Shown one piece after another: positions 8,714 to 16,615 of a stretch of 64,000 bases of DNA. Positions within the stretch are counted from its first letter, which is position 1; each line of letters opens with the position of its first letter. Source of the DNA: UBA10438 sp964432155 (GTDB lineage: Bacteria; Bacteroidota; Ignavibacteria; Kapaibacteriales; Kapaibacteriaceae). Both the position numbers and the translations under genes were made by a program. The stretch covers positions 1 to 64,000 of the forward strand of contig CAYSMF010000002.1 in assembly GCA_964432155.1 (NCBI GenBank), in the 5' to 3' direction. Under the pieces are notes generated by a model, which did no database searches, was not told where the DNA came from, and was given only the letters and a program-made list of their open reading frames with translations.

Positions 8714-9019
8714 TTACTTCGTGAGAACGCTTGCTACAGCACTCTTGTCGAACTTGACGTGTGTGTTCGAGGCAATCGTGACTGTGACCGATGTTTCATC
8801 GACCTCATGCACTGTGCCGTGAATACCGCTTGAGGTAACCACTGGATCACCCTTCTTGATGCTCGAAAGAAGCTTTTGATGTTCCTTCGCGCGCTTTTGC
8901 TGCGGACGGATAATCATGAAGTAGAACACGGCGATCACACCACCGAACATGAGGACGTTCATGATAAGTGGATCGACAGCGCCAGGTGCTGGTGCTTGGA
9001 TGAGTGCGAGAGCAAGCAT
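8714..9019 (-). CDS. yajC: Preprotein translocase accessory subunit YajC
   Basis: YajC is a small single-span inner-membrane protein that associates with SecDF and the Sec translocon. The 101-residue product has a short periplasmic N-terminus, one membrane segment at about residues 22-42 (PLIMNVLMFGGVIAVFYFMI), the diagnostic IRPQQKRAKEHQKLL directly after it, and a soluble beta-rich tail (GDPVVTSSGIHGTVHEV). Gene order tgt-yajC is conserved in many bacteria. Here ribBA takes the place that secD often holds. Confidence 0.95.
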   Translation of the reverse strand: MLALALIQAPAPGAVDPLIMNVLMFGGVIAVFYFMIIRPQQKRAKEHQKLLSSIKKGDPVVTSSGIHGTVHEVDETSVTVTIASNTHVKFDKSAVASVLTK

Positions 9020-9047
9020 GTGGGTTCAGGAATGCTGAAACAAGATG

Positions 9048-10193
9048 TTATTGACGTGGTGCGTTGAGACGTTCAATCGTCTCTGCTGCCCATTGACGAT
9101 ACGTGCCCTCAAGAATTTTCTCGCGGGCGGTACGAACGAGCCAGAGATACAATGCGACGTTTTGAATCGTAGCAAGCATCAGGCCCAGGATTTCCCCGGC
9201 ATGGAACAGATGACGAAGATACGCCATGCTGTAGTTCTGACTGCTCTCGGCACCAACCAGCGCGTCGATCGGCTCGTCGGCCGTCTTCCATCGCGCATTC
9301 TTGATGTTCACGCGTCCTGATGTGGTAAACAGGGTTCCGTTGCGGGCATTTCGCGTGGGCATCACACAGTCGAACATGTCCACGCCGAGGTCGATCGCGC
9401 GCAGGATATTCTCCGGAGTACCAACACCCATGAGGTACCGTGCCTTGTCTTTGGGCATCACCTCGGTCGACGCCTGTGTCATGGCATACATGTCCTCAGC
9501 AGACTCTCCAACGCTGAGTCCGCCAATAGCATAGCCTTCAAAGTCCATGTCGACCAGTGATCGCATACACTGCTGACGAAGGTCAGGATAGACGCTTCCT
9601 TGGCCGATACCAAACTGGGCCTGCCGATGACCATACAGGAATGGCGTGGCCAGATGATGCGCACGTGATCGCTCAGCCCAACGCAGCGTAAGCTCCATCG
9701 ACTGACGCGCCTCTGTGTAGGTAGCTGGGTGTGGCGTACACTCATCGAGCACCATCATGATGTCGCTACCGATCGCGCGTTGGATTTCAACCACGCTCTC
9801 AGCCGTAAAGACGTGCTTCGAGCCGTCGATGTGTGACCGGAACTCAACGCCCTCCTCGCTCATCGTACGGAGGTCGCGCAGCGAGAACACCTGGAACCCG
9901 CCGCTGTCGGTAAGAATTGGTCGATCCCAGGTAGAGAACCGATGCAAGCCACCCATAGCACGTAAGGTATCGGTACCTGGACGCAGATACAGGTGGTAGG
10001 TGTTCCCGAGAATGATCGGTGTGTCGAGCTCACGTAGCGAGCGGTGATCCATAGCCTTGACCGCACCCTGCGTACCAACCGGCATAAAGATCGGTGTCGG
10101 AATCTCCCCGTGGTCGGTAACAAGTCGACCAGCACGTGCCGCCCCGTTCGGGTCGGTGCATTCCAGAGAAAAGAGCGAAGTTGCGGTACTCAT
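9048..10193 (-). CDS. tgt: Queuine tRNA-ribosyltransferase (tRNA-guanine transglycosylase) lacking the zinc ligands
   Basis: Tgt exchanges guanine 34 of GUN-anticodon tRNAs for the queuosine precursor base. The 381-residue product has the active-site DSGGFQVFS (from Asp96), the substrate loop YAIGGLSVGE (about 221-230), and the nucleophile region DCVMPTRNARNG (Asp275). The C-terminal zinc site normally reads CxCxxC with a His 26 residues on. Here the aligned positions are Val313, Ala315, Ser318 and Gln344, so all four ligands are missing, although the surrounding NYSMAYLRHL and ATIQN framework is intact. I chose the ATG giving MSTATSLF. It heads the tgt-yajC-ribBA operon. Confidence 0.95.
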   Translation of the reverse strand: MSTATSLFSLECTDPNGAARAGRLVTDHGEIPTPIFMPVGTQGAVKAMDHRSLRELDTPIILGNTYHLYLRPGTDTLRAMGGLHRFSTWDRPILTDSGGFQVFSLRDLRTMSEEGVEFRSHIDGSKHVFTAESVVEIQRAIGSDIMMVLDECTPHPATYTEARQSMELTLRWAERSRAHHLATPFLYGHRQAQFGIGQGSVYPDLRQQCMRSLVDMDFEGYAIGGLSVGESAEDMYAMTQASTEVMPKDKARYLMGVGTPENILRAIDLGVDMFDCVMPTRNARNGTLFTTSGRVNIKNARWKTADEPIDALVGAESSQNYSMAYLRHLFHAGEILGLMLATIQNVALYLWLVRTAREKILEGTYRQWAAETIERLNAPRQ

Positions 10194-10200
10194 GTACCAA

Positions 10201-10208
10201 CAAAAGTA
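10201..10208 (-). promoter_or_regulatory. -7 promoter element for tgt
   Basis: TACTTTTG on the minus strand fits TAnnTTTG and ends seven bases before the tgt ATG. The same short GTAC arms that surround the accD element occur here with wider spacing. No well-spaced -33 TTTG is visible. Confidence 0.4.
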
Positions 10209-10288
10209 CTGAGTTATCGTCAAAGGCCCGGATCGGGCGCATTACGACGCACACAACGTTTCAATTTCATCTCTTAAAGGACCCTATC

Positions 10289-10921
10289 ATGGCCGTCTTG
10301 GTTGGAAAGAAAGCTCCTCGATTCGCAGCGCAAGCTGTTATTAACGGCGAAGAAATCGTCGAGAACTTTTCCCTCGACCAGTACCTCGGTAAGAAGCATG
10401 TAATCTTCTTCTTCTACCCGAAGGACTTCACATTCGTTTGCCCAACGGAACTGCACGCATTTCAAGAGCGCTTGGCTGAATTCGAAGCCAAGGGCGTTGC
10501 CATCGTTGCATGTTCAACAGACACAGAGCAGTCGCACTGGGGCTGGCTGCAATTGCCAAAGGATAAAGGTGGCATCCAAGGCGTTACGTATCCGATCGTT
10601 GCTGACACGAACAAGACAATCTCATCGAACTACGACGTGCTCGATGGCGGGTATGAGTACAACGATGATGGCGAACTCACAGCAACAAGCGAACTGATCG
10701 CATACCGCGGTCTCTTCCTGATCGATAAAGACGGTGTTGTTCAACACCAAGTGGTGAACAACTTCCCTCTTGGTCGCAGCGTTGACGAAGCGATGCGCAT
10801 GGTTGACGCGCTGCACTTCTTCGAGCAGAAGGGCGAAGTCTGTCCGGCAAACTGGCAAGCAGGTAAGGACGGACTCAAGGACACACACGAGGGCGTAGCG
10901 AGCTATCTCGCGAAGCACTAA
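10289..10921 (+). CDS. Typical 2-Cys peroxiredoxin (AhpC/Prx1 family)
   Basis: This cytoplasmic thiol peroxidase reduces hydrogen peroxide and organic peroxides. The 210 residues contain the peroxidatic Cys51 in FYPKDFTFVCPTELHAF and the resolving Cys185 in GEVCPANW, both in the standard context, plus the C-terminal helix characteristic of Prx1-type decamers. The ATG giving MAVLVGKKAP is supported by an AAAGGA ribosome-binding site eight bases upstream, one of the few clear ones in the window. The gene stands alone, divergent from tgt, and ends in a strong hairpin. A thioredoxin gene lies about 2 kb away and could be a reductant, but that is inference. Confidence 0.95.
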   Translation: MAVLVGKKAPRFAAQAVINGEEIVENFSLDQYLGKKHVIFFFYPKDFTFVCPTELHAFQERLAEFEAKGVAIVACSTDTEQSHWGWLQLPKDKGGIQGVTYPIVADTNKTISSNYDVLDGGYEYNDDGELTATSELIAYRGLFLIDKDGVVQHQVVNNFPLGRSVDEAMRMVDALHFFEQKGEVCPANWQAGKDGLKDTHEGVASYLAKH

Positions 10922-10955
10922 TCGGCGTCGAACCGTTACAACACATGAAGACATG

Positions 10956-10987
10956 ACGAGCGCAGAGGAGCAATCCTCTGCGCTCGT
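10956..10987. terminator. Bidirectional hairpin between peroxiredoxin and mnmA
   Basis: A perfect 14-bp stem with a GCAA tetraloop (arms 10956-10969 and 10974-10987) lies between two convergent genes. There is no T run on either strand, so it may act as a factor-assisted terminator or a 3'-end stabiliser for both transcripts. Confidence 0.65.
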
Positions 10988-11005
10988 TGCATGTTCAGCA
11001 TATCG

Positions 11006-12100
11006 TTATTGAATGATGCCACCACCAACGACATCGTCGCCTTCGTACATCACCACACTCTGTCCTCGAGCAATGGCACGACGAGGTTCGTCGAACTCCA
11101 CATGGAGGATACCATCAGCATCGGTGTAACAGAGCGCAGGAGCGCCGTCGTCCTTGTACCGAATCTTGACGGTGAACCGCTGGGGATCACGCAGGTCTGC
11201 ATACTTCAGAAGGTTCACACTATGAGCCGTGAGCGACATCGCATCAAGCTTCTCGGCTGTGCCGAGCTCAACGATGTTCTGCTCCGGCAGCACATTCAAC
11301 ACGAACAATGGTTCACTGTGCGCGATGCCAAGCCCCTTGCGCTGTCCGACCGTATAGAACGGGTAGCCATCATGCTCTGCGATGACCTTCCCGTCGAGCA
11401 TGAACGCTCCCTTCCCCACACGCTGTTCCAGATCCGGAACAGCGTCGCGCAGGAATCGGCGGTAATCATTATCTGGAATGAAGCAGATCTCGTACGATTC
11501 AGGCTTCTTTTCGATGCCAAGCTCCAGCCGTTCTGCTTCCTGTCGTGATTGCGGCTTCGTGAATCCAGCCAACGGGAAGAGCGTTCGGGCAAGATGCTCT
11601 TGACGGACACTCCAGAGCATGTACGATTGATCCTTCGTCAGATCCGCGCTGCGGCGGATCCATCGGCGACCCGTTGTCTCGTCGTGCATGATCTGCGCGT
11701 AATGCCCGGTGGCGATATACTCTGCTCCGAGGGCATCCGCCTTGCGAAGCATCTCGCCCCACTTGATCTGACGGTTACACCGGACACATGGGTTTGGCGT
11801 GTTCCCTGCGAGGTAATCCTCGACGAAGTAGTCGATGATGTTCTCTTTGAAGCTCTCGGTAAAATCCACCGTATAGTGCGGAATGCCGAGTCCGAGTGCA
11901 ACGCGTCGCGCATCGTTGATGCCATCAAGCGAACAGCATGAGGAGTCATTCCCCACATTTCCGCCAACATCTTCGTACTTATACGTCTTAATCGTGATGC
12001 CGATTACATCCAGCCCTTGTTCCACGAGCAGACCCGCAGCGACACTGGAATCAATGCCGCCGGACATTCCGACAATCACTCTATGTTGGTTTCGTTCCAC
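11006..12100 (-). CDS. mnmA: tRNA-specific 2-thiouridylase MnmA
   Basis: MnmA activates uridine 34 of Lys, Glu and Gln tRNAs with ATP and inserts sulfur at position 2. The PP-loop SGGIDSS lies at residues 13-19. The first catalytic cysteine is in NPCVRCNRQIKWG (Cys108 by alignment to the family), and the second is Cys206 in YEICFIPD. The 364-residue length is normal. The frame begins with GTG (MERNQH); no in-frame ATG precedes the PP-loop. The gene is transcribed away from the acyltransferase gene, with a 33-base divergent spacer that holds a promoter-like box. Confidence 0.96.
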   Translation of the reverse strand: MERNQHRVIVGMSGGIDSSVAAGLLVEQGLDVIGITIKTYKYEDVGGNVGNDSSCCSLDGINDARRVALGLGIPHYTVDFTESFKENIIDYFVEDYLAGNTPNPCVRCNRQIKWGEMLRKADALGAEYIATGHYAQIMHDETTGRRWIRRSADLTKDQSYMLWSVRQEHLARTLFPLAGFTKPQSRQEAERLELGIEKKPESYEICFIPDNDYRRFLRDAVPDLEQRVGKGAFMLDGKVIAEHDGYPFYTVGQRKGLGIAHSEPLFVLNVLPEQNIVELGTAEKLDAMSLTAHSVNLLKYADLRDPQRFTVKIRYKDDGAPALCYTDADGILHVEFDEPRRAIARGQSVVMYEGDDVVGGGIIQ

Positions 12101-12122
12101 TGTGGTAGCTTTCGCGTCTTCA

Positions 12123-12130
12123 CAAAACTA
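12123..12130 (-). promoter_or_regulatory. -7 promoter element for mnmA
   Basis: TAGTTTTG on the minus strand matches TAnnTTTG and lies 22 bases upstream of the mnmA GTG. It sits immediately next to the start of the divergent acyltransferase gene. Confidence 0.4.
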
Positions 12131-12133
12131 GCG

Positions 12134-12871
12134 ATGTCACAACGATTCATCCCCGCCAAACCCGACCCCGCAAGCAAAGCCTTTTGGAGTTGGTACTTCC
12201 ACCGTAGCGTTCGACGTGCCTTTTCGGCATGTTGGATCACCGGTGAGTCGAATCTCAACGCACAGCGCTCGGACGGCGTACCGACCATTTTCGCATGCAC
12301 CCACAGTTCTTGGTGGGATGCGGCGATGACCATTGTACTGTCGCTTCGCGAGTACCGTCTGGATGCCGACGGGATGATGGAGTACAAGCAGCTGACGAAG
12401 TACCGGTTCTTTTCGCGCATTGGCATGTTCAGCGTCATCCGCGAGGACCCACGCAGTGCAATGATGTCGATTGCGTACGCGGCAGACCGTCTGCGCGACA
12501 CCTCACGACATTTGTGGATGTTCCCTCAGGGCACACTCATTCATCAGGACCTCCCCGTGGCCGCAGAACCTGGAATCGGCATTCTTGCCAAGAAGCTTGG
12601 AGATGTGCGCATCATTCCTGTCGCCATGCGCTACGAGCTGCTACGGAGCCAGCATCCTGCATGCTGGGTGCAGCTTGGTGAACCTTTGATCTATACCACT
12701 CACCAGTCATCATCGATCCGGTCGATTGTAGATGATGTTTCAAATGCGCTGACAGCTTGTTCGTCATCCCTGCGCAGCGACGCGCATGCGGAACGATCGG
12801 AGAACTACCGATTGTTTGTTGCTGGTCGCCGATCAATGGATGCAGCATTCGACGCTGTCACGCGACAATGA
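12134..12871 (+). CDS. PlsC-like 1-acyl-sn-glycerol-3-phosphate acyltransferase family protein
   Basis: This is a membrane-associated acyltransferase of the PlsC superfamily, which esterifies lysophosphatidate or related lipids. The 245 residues show the HX4D catalytic motif (THSSWWD, His57 and Asp62) and a substrate-binding MFPQGTL (about 129-135) in place of the common FPEGTR, followed by a conserved strand IIPVAMRYELL. The Gln in place of Glu recurs in relatives acting on other lipids such as glycolipids, so the exact substrate is open. The ATG giving MSQRFIP is used because upstream codons overlap mnmA. Thioredoxin follows 43 bases downstream. Confidence 0.82.
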   Translation: MSQRFIPAKPDPASKAFWSWYFHRSVRRAFSACWITGESNLNAQRSDGVPTIFACTHSSWWDAAMTIVLSLREYRLDADGMMEYKQLTKYRFFSRIGMFSVIREDPRSAMMSIAYAADRLRDTSRHLWMFPQGTLIHQDLPVAAEPGIGILAKKLGDVRIIPVAMRYELLRSQHPACWVQLGEPLIYTTHQSSSIRSIVDDVSNALTACSSSLRSDAHAERSENYRLFVAGRRSMDAAFDAVTRQ

Positions 12872-12914
12872 TCAACTACGAACACATGTCTCACGTTTCA
12901 TAGAATCAACTCTC

Positions 12915-13235
12915 ATGGAAATCATTCATCCTCAACCAGGCGAGCTCAGCACTCTGCTCGCCTCCCACGAGAACGTCGTCATCAAATTCTACGCCGACTG
13001 GTGTGGATCCTGCAAGCTCTTCGCGCCGAAGTTCCGCCGCTTGTCGGCCGACGAACGGTTCGATGGAATTGCCTTTGTTGATATCAACGCTGAGAACGAT
13101 CAAGAAGCGCGCACGCTTGCTGGTGTCGACAACCTACCGTTCTTCGCAACATTCAAGAACGGTGCGCTCGTCGAGGGTACTGCAACAGCGAAGGAAGAAA
13201 CAGTGGTCGCAATGCTCGAAAGACTCAAGGCATGA
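12915..13235 (+). CDS. Thioredoxin-family protein
   Basis: This 106-residue cytoplasmic thioredoxin has the active site WCGSC (Cys30, Cys33) and the cis-proline loop NLPFFATF. It keeps the central strands VVIKFYADW and the terminal helix. The second active-site position is Gly-Ser rather than Gly-Pro, which shifts the redox potential in known variants. The ATG giving MEIIHPQPGE is chosen over upstream starts that would overlap the acyltransferase. It overlaps the following small gene by an ATGA junction, so the two are translationally coupled and may act together. Confidence 0.92.
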   Translation: MEIIHPQPGELSTLLASHENVVIKFYADWCGSCKLFAPKFRRLSADERFDGIAFVDINAENDQEARTLAGVDNLPFFATFKNGALVEGTATAKEETVVAMLERLKA

Positions 13236-13474
13236 ACATCGCCATGATTAAGGGGCTCGTAGAGGCCGCCACTCTCGAGCAACTCCAGCAAGCGGAAGCT
13301 GCATTGCTTGACGAGCAACACCCTGCGATTGCCGTGCCTGGCGTCGACGAGGGCGAGCAGCTCACGCATGTGCTTGCTGCCATCTATGTACACGAACGGA
13401 TGGCTGCCGATGGCGTTGATGCCATGACAGCCATCCGTGAATATGCGAAGCGTGTTCGGGCGTCGATTAGTTAA
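13232..13474 (+). CDS. Small conserved-looking protein coupled to thioredoxin
   Basis: The product is 80 residues long, acidic and helical, with no cysteines, signal peptide or membrane segment. It resembles the short DUF6952-like proteins that I recall next to thioredoxin genes in Bacteroidota, but I cannot verify this. Visible parts are an N-terminal helix (IKGLVEAATLEQLQQAEAAL), a Pro-containing turn, and a second helical part ending in a basic helix (IREYAKRVRASIS). The ATGA overlap with thioredoxin supports a shared function. No biochemical role is assigned. Confidence 0.7.
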   Translation: MNIAMIKGLVEAATLEQLQQAEAALLDEQHPAIAVPGVDEGEQLTHVLAAIYVHERMAADGVDAMTAIREYAKRVRASIS

Positions 13475-13490
13475 TCGACTGCCTGCCTGA

Positions 13491-16484
13491 TTATTCGCGC
13501 ACCAGACGTGCGGTCCACATCGACGAGCCAGCGCTTACGCGCACCACGTATGTTCCGGCCGCAATTCCGGTCATGTCGATACCAAACTCCCGCAGATCAT
13601 CACTGATAGGAGCACGGAGCACCACACGCCCCATGATGTCGATCACTTCGAGTGAACGCATCATTGCCATTGGGAGTGTTACCGTTGCGCGATCCAGCAC
13701 TGGATTTGGATAGATCGCCATTCCCCCCACTGGTGCTTCTCCCTCAACTGATGTTGGGGTAAGCGTCAGAACGAAGTCTGAAGAGGTATTGCGACACTTG
13801 TTGCTGTTCTCAACGCGCACGGCGTACGTGCCACTCGTCTTTGCAACGTACTCGCGGGCCGTAGCACCTGGGATCTCCTTGCCGTCGAGCAACCACTGGA
13901 ACACGGTAATGCCACCGATGGCTGATGAACGGAGTGTATCTGCGCCACGCTGTGTGATTGTTGGCTTCGTTGGCGATGTCTGAATGGTAACAGCAACCGG
14001 CGTCGAAACGGCGCGGCAACCGTTGGCATCCGACACATTCACTGTGTAGTTGCCAGACTGCGACACAGCCCTAAGGACGATGCGACGTGTTGTGTCGCCA
14101 TTCGACCAGCGGTACGACGCGTAACCTGCATTTGCCTCCAGAACAACCGAGTCGCCAACGCATCCCGTTGTTGCTGTAACACGCGTGATCGATGGCGTGG
14201 TCGCAGAGCACTGCTTCACATCCACCTCCCACATGCCACGACCGAACGTTGCGATACGCAGGGTGTTCGTCGTTGCATTCAGACGCATCGCGCTCACTGG
14301 CGCAGCTGGCAGCCCAGTGCCATACTTCTGCCAGAATCCCGATCCTTCATCCGACGAGAACACGCCGAGATCTGTTGCAGCAAAAAGACGATTCGGTGTG
14401 CCACGCTGATACACGACGGCATTGCACGGGACGTTCGGAAGGCCAGAGCCTGAGATGTTCGAGACTGCGCCATTGTTGACTTCGAGCACCTTCTGTCCAC
14501 CATTGAATCCGCCGATTGCCACCCAGAATCGCTTCGGATCCGTTGGGTGCACTTCAATACCCATGATGGTACCGGAGATACCCGTTTGCTGTGTCCACGC
14601 TGTGCCGCCATTGGTGGTAAACCATAGCGCCGAGTTGTACGACACGTAGATGTATTGCGGATTCGATGGCGCAACCGCAATCCAACGCATTGGAACGGTC
14701 GTTGCAATGTTGGAGATGCGCGTCCAAGAAACGCCGCTGTTTGTTGTCTTGTAGAGCTGACCGTATCCGATGTAGGCAGTTCCCATTGTCTTCGGATCTG
14801 CTGCTACAGGCGCCACCCACGCCACGAGGCTCTCACCACGCTGGTTACGGTTCGACGTGAAGATCCAGTTCGCACCTTGGTTGGTTGTACGATAGAACTG
14901 TCCATCATACTGACTTGCATACATGATCGACGGATCGACATGGTCGATTGCAGCCATCATACCGTCACCGTCAAGCGTATGCACGAAGCTCTGACCTGCG
15001 TTCTTCGACAACGCGGTGCCGTTATCCTGCGAGCCACCGATAATCAAGCTCGGGTTTGTTACCGACGTCGCCAGTCCGTAGTACTGTTGAATCTTCAACC
15101 CGTTGCTACAGTCGCGCCATGTCATGCCCCCGTCTGTTGAACGAGCTACCCCACCGTCGTGGGTTGCGAACAGGCGGTTCAGTGAAGGATGGTACTTCGC
15201 GTAGTGATGGTCGGCATGTACCCATGGTGCACCGGAGCCTGTCCAGTGCGCCGATAGAATCCATTGCTGTCCGGCTGTTGTTGTGCGCCAGAGATTCACG
15301 CCACCAACAAACATGTGGTTCGCATTTGTCGGCGAGATTTCCATCGACAAATCGTACCACCCTTGTCCGCCCGATCCTTGTCCACTAGCATTCCAGTGGA
15401 GCAGATTGAGCGACGTGTTGATCTCGCTGAAGGACTCAGCTGCATTTGTCGAGCGATACACACCTTCGAGGCCGTTCGTTGAGGCATCCGATGCGACGGC
15501 ACCAACCACATTGGCATTGGCCTTCGACACCGCAAGACGAATGCGGTTTGCGCGTGGGATTGAGAACGTCTCTTCCCAGTTTACGCCGTTGTTCGTCGAA
15601 CGAAAGATCTTCGCGTTTCCGTTGAAATTGAACGTCGAAGCATACAGAATGTCGGGATTCGATGGATTCGCGACGAGATCGCGGAATGTGCCATTGATCG
15701 ACTGGCGGAACGTTGCGCCTCCGTCGGTTGAGCGGAGAATGCCGCTGTAGGATGCCGCAACAACTACGTTTGGATTGCGAGGATCGACAAAGAGACGTCC
15801 AACGATAGCATTCTGCGAAGCTTCGAACGAGAGGCCTGTCGTATTCCATGTAACGCCGCCATCGGTCGACTTAATCACGCCGTAGCTGAACGCGTCATAT
15901 CCTGTCACGCTCCCTGGGTTTGCACCATTGACGTCGCCGGTGGCAACGTAGATGATTTTATCGCTGCTTGGAGCAACGGCAATGTCGCTGATGCCAATTA
16001 CAGGTATGATGTCGATGTTGACATACGACCATGTCGATGCACCGTTCGTGCTTTTCCAGACACCTCCGGCAGCAGCACCGATCCACATAAGATTTGGATC
16101 CTGGCGCGAGAACTCAATCACGTTGACGCGTCCAATGCCGTTCCATGAAGGGCTCTCCCCTGGCAAATCGGGGGCGATAGGACCGAGGTCCTTCCAAGCC
16201 TTCGTTGCGAGTACATCGTCGCTTGGCTTTTGCTGTGCCACACGCTGGTGCTCACGGGCATACAGCGCAGGACTCGGGAACGACCCATCGTCCATCAGTC
16301 GTCCATGCCAGTACCACTCCCAACGGCGGAGTTGCTTGTTCGGCTTGATCGCTCCATCGGCTTGTGGTTTCTCGAGATGCTTGCTCAGCTCGGCACGAAC
16401 GCGCTCGTACTGGGTCTGTGCCAGCACACTCGAGTGCACGATTACTGTGCAGACAAGTGTCAAGAAGACGGCAAAAGTTCTCAT
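13491..16484 (-). CDS. Secreted beta-propeller protein with T9SS C-terminal sorting domain
   Basis: This 997-residue extracellular protein has a Sec signal peptide (residues 1-22, ending SVLAQ). A long array of sialidase/VPS10-like beta-propeller blades follows (about 90-750), with many repeats of the STDGG(V/A)TW type, as in YCF48/BNR proteins. An Ig-like region comes next (about 755-910; CVGDSVVLEAN, NYTVNVSDANGC). The C-terminal domain has the type A T9SS pattern (MAIYPNPVLDRATVTL, then VIDIMGRVV and GTYVVRVSAG). It should cross the outer membrane through PorU-dependent T9SS and be surface-attached or released. The ligand or substrate is unknown; no catalytic motif is evident. It is monocistronic, divergent from kbl. 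Confidence 0.88.
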   Translation of the reverse strand: MRTFAVFLTLVCTVIVHSSVLAQTQYERVRAELSKHLEKPQADGAIKPNKQLRRWEWYWHGRLMDDGSFPSPALYAREHQRVAQQKPSDDVLATKAWKDLGPIAPDLPGESPSWNGIGRVNVIEFSRQDPNLMWIGAAAGGVWKSTNGASTWSYVNIDIIPVIGISDIAVAPSSDKIIYVATGDVNGANPGSVTGYDAFSYGVIKSTDGGVTWNTTGLSFEASQNAIVGRLFVDPRNPNVVVAASYSGILRSTDGGATFRQSINGTFRDLVANPSNPDILYASTFNFNGNAKIFRSTNNGVNWEETFSIPRANRIRLAVSKANANVVGAVASDASTNGLEGVYRSTNAAESFSEINTSLNLLHWNASGQGSGGQGWYDLSMEISPTNANHMFVGGVNLWRTTTAGQQWILSAHWTGSGAPWVHADHHYAKYHPSLNRLFATHDGGVARSTDGGMTWRDCSNGLKIQQYYGLATSVTNPSLIIGGSQDNGTALSKNAGQSFVHTLDGDGMMAAIDHVDPSIMYASQYDGQFYRTTNQGANWIFTSNRNQRGESLVAWVAPVAADPKTMGTAYIGYGQLYKTTNSGVSWTRISNIATTVPMRWIAVAPSNPQYIYVSYNSALWFTTNGGTAWTQQTGISGTIMGIEVHPTDPKRFWVAIGGFNGGQKVLEVNNGAVSNISGSGLPNVPCNAVVYQRGTPNRLFAATDLGVFSSDEGSGFWQKYGTGLPAAPVSAMRLNATTNTLRIATFGRGMWEVDVKQCSATTPSITRVTATTGCVGDSVVLEANAGYASYRWSNGDTTRRIVLRAVSQSGNYTVNVSDANGCRAVSTPVAVTIQTSPTKPTITQRGADTLRSSAIGGITVFQWLLDGKEIPGATAREYVAKTSGTYAVRVENSNKCRNTSSDFVLTLTPTSVEGEAPVGGMAIYPNPVLDRATVTLPMAMMRSLEVIDIMGRVVLRAPISDDLREFGIDMTGIAAGTYVVRVSAGSSMWTARLVRE

Positions 16485-16615
16485 GGTGTACTGCAGTAAT
16501 GAAATGATGTTCGAGGTATGACGCGAAAAGTCGGCTAGGTGTTACCAATTTTCCCCTTCAGCTTGGCAATTTACGACCGATATTTGCGCGGACATTACGC
16601 CACTGGAGAAGAAAC

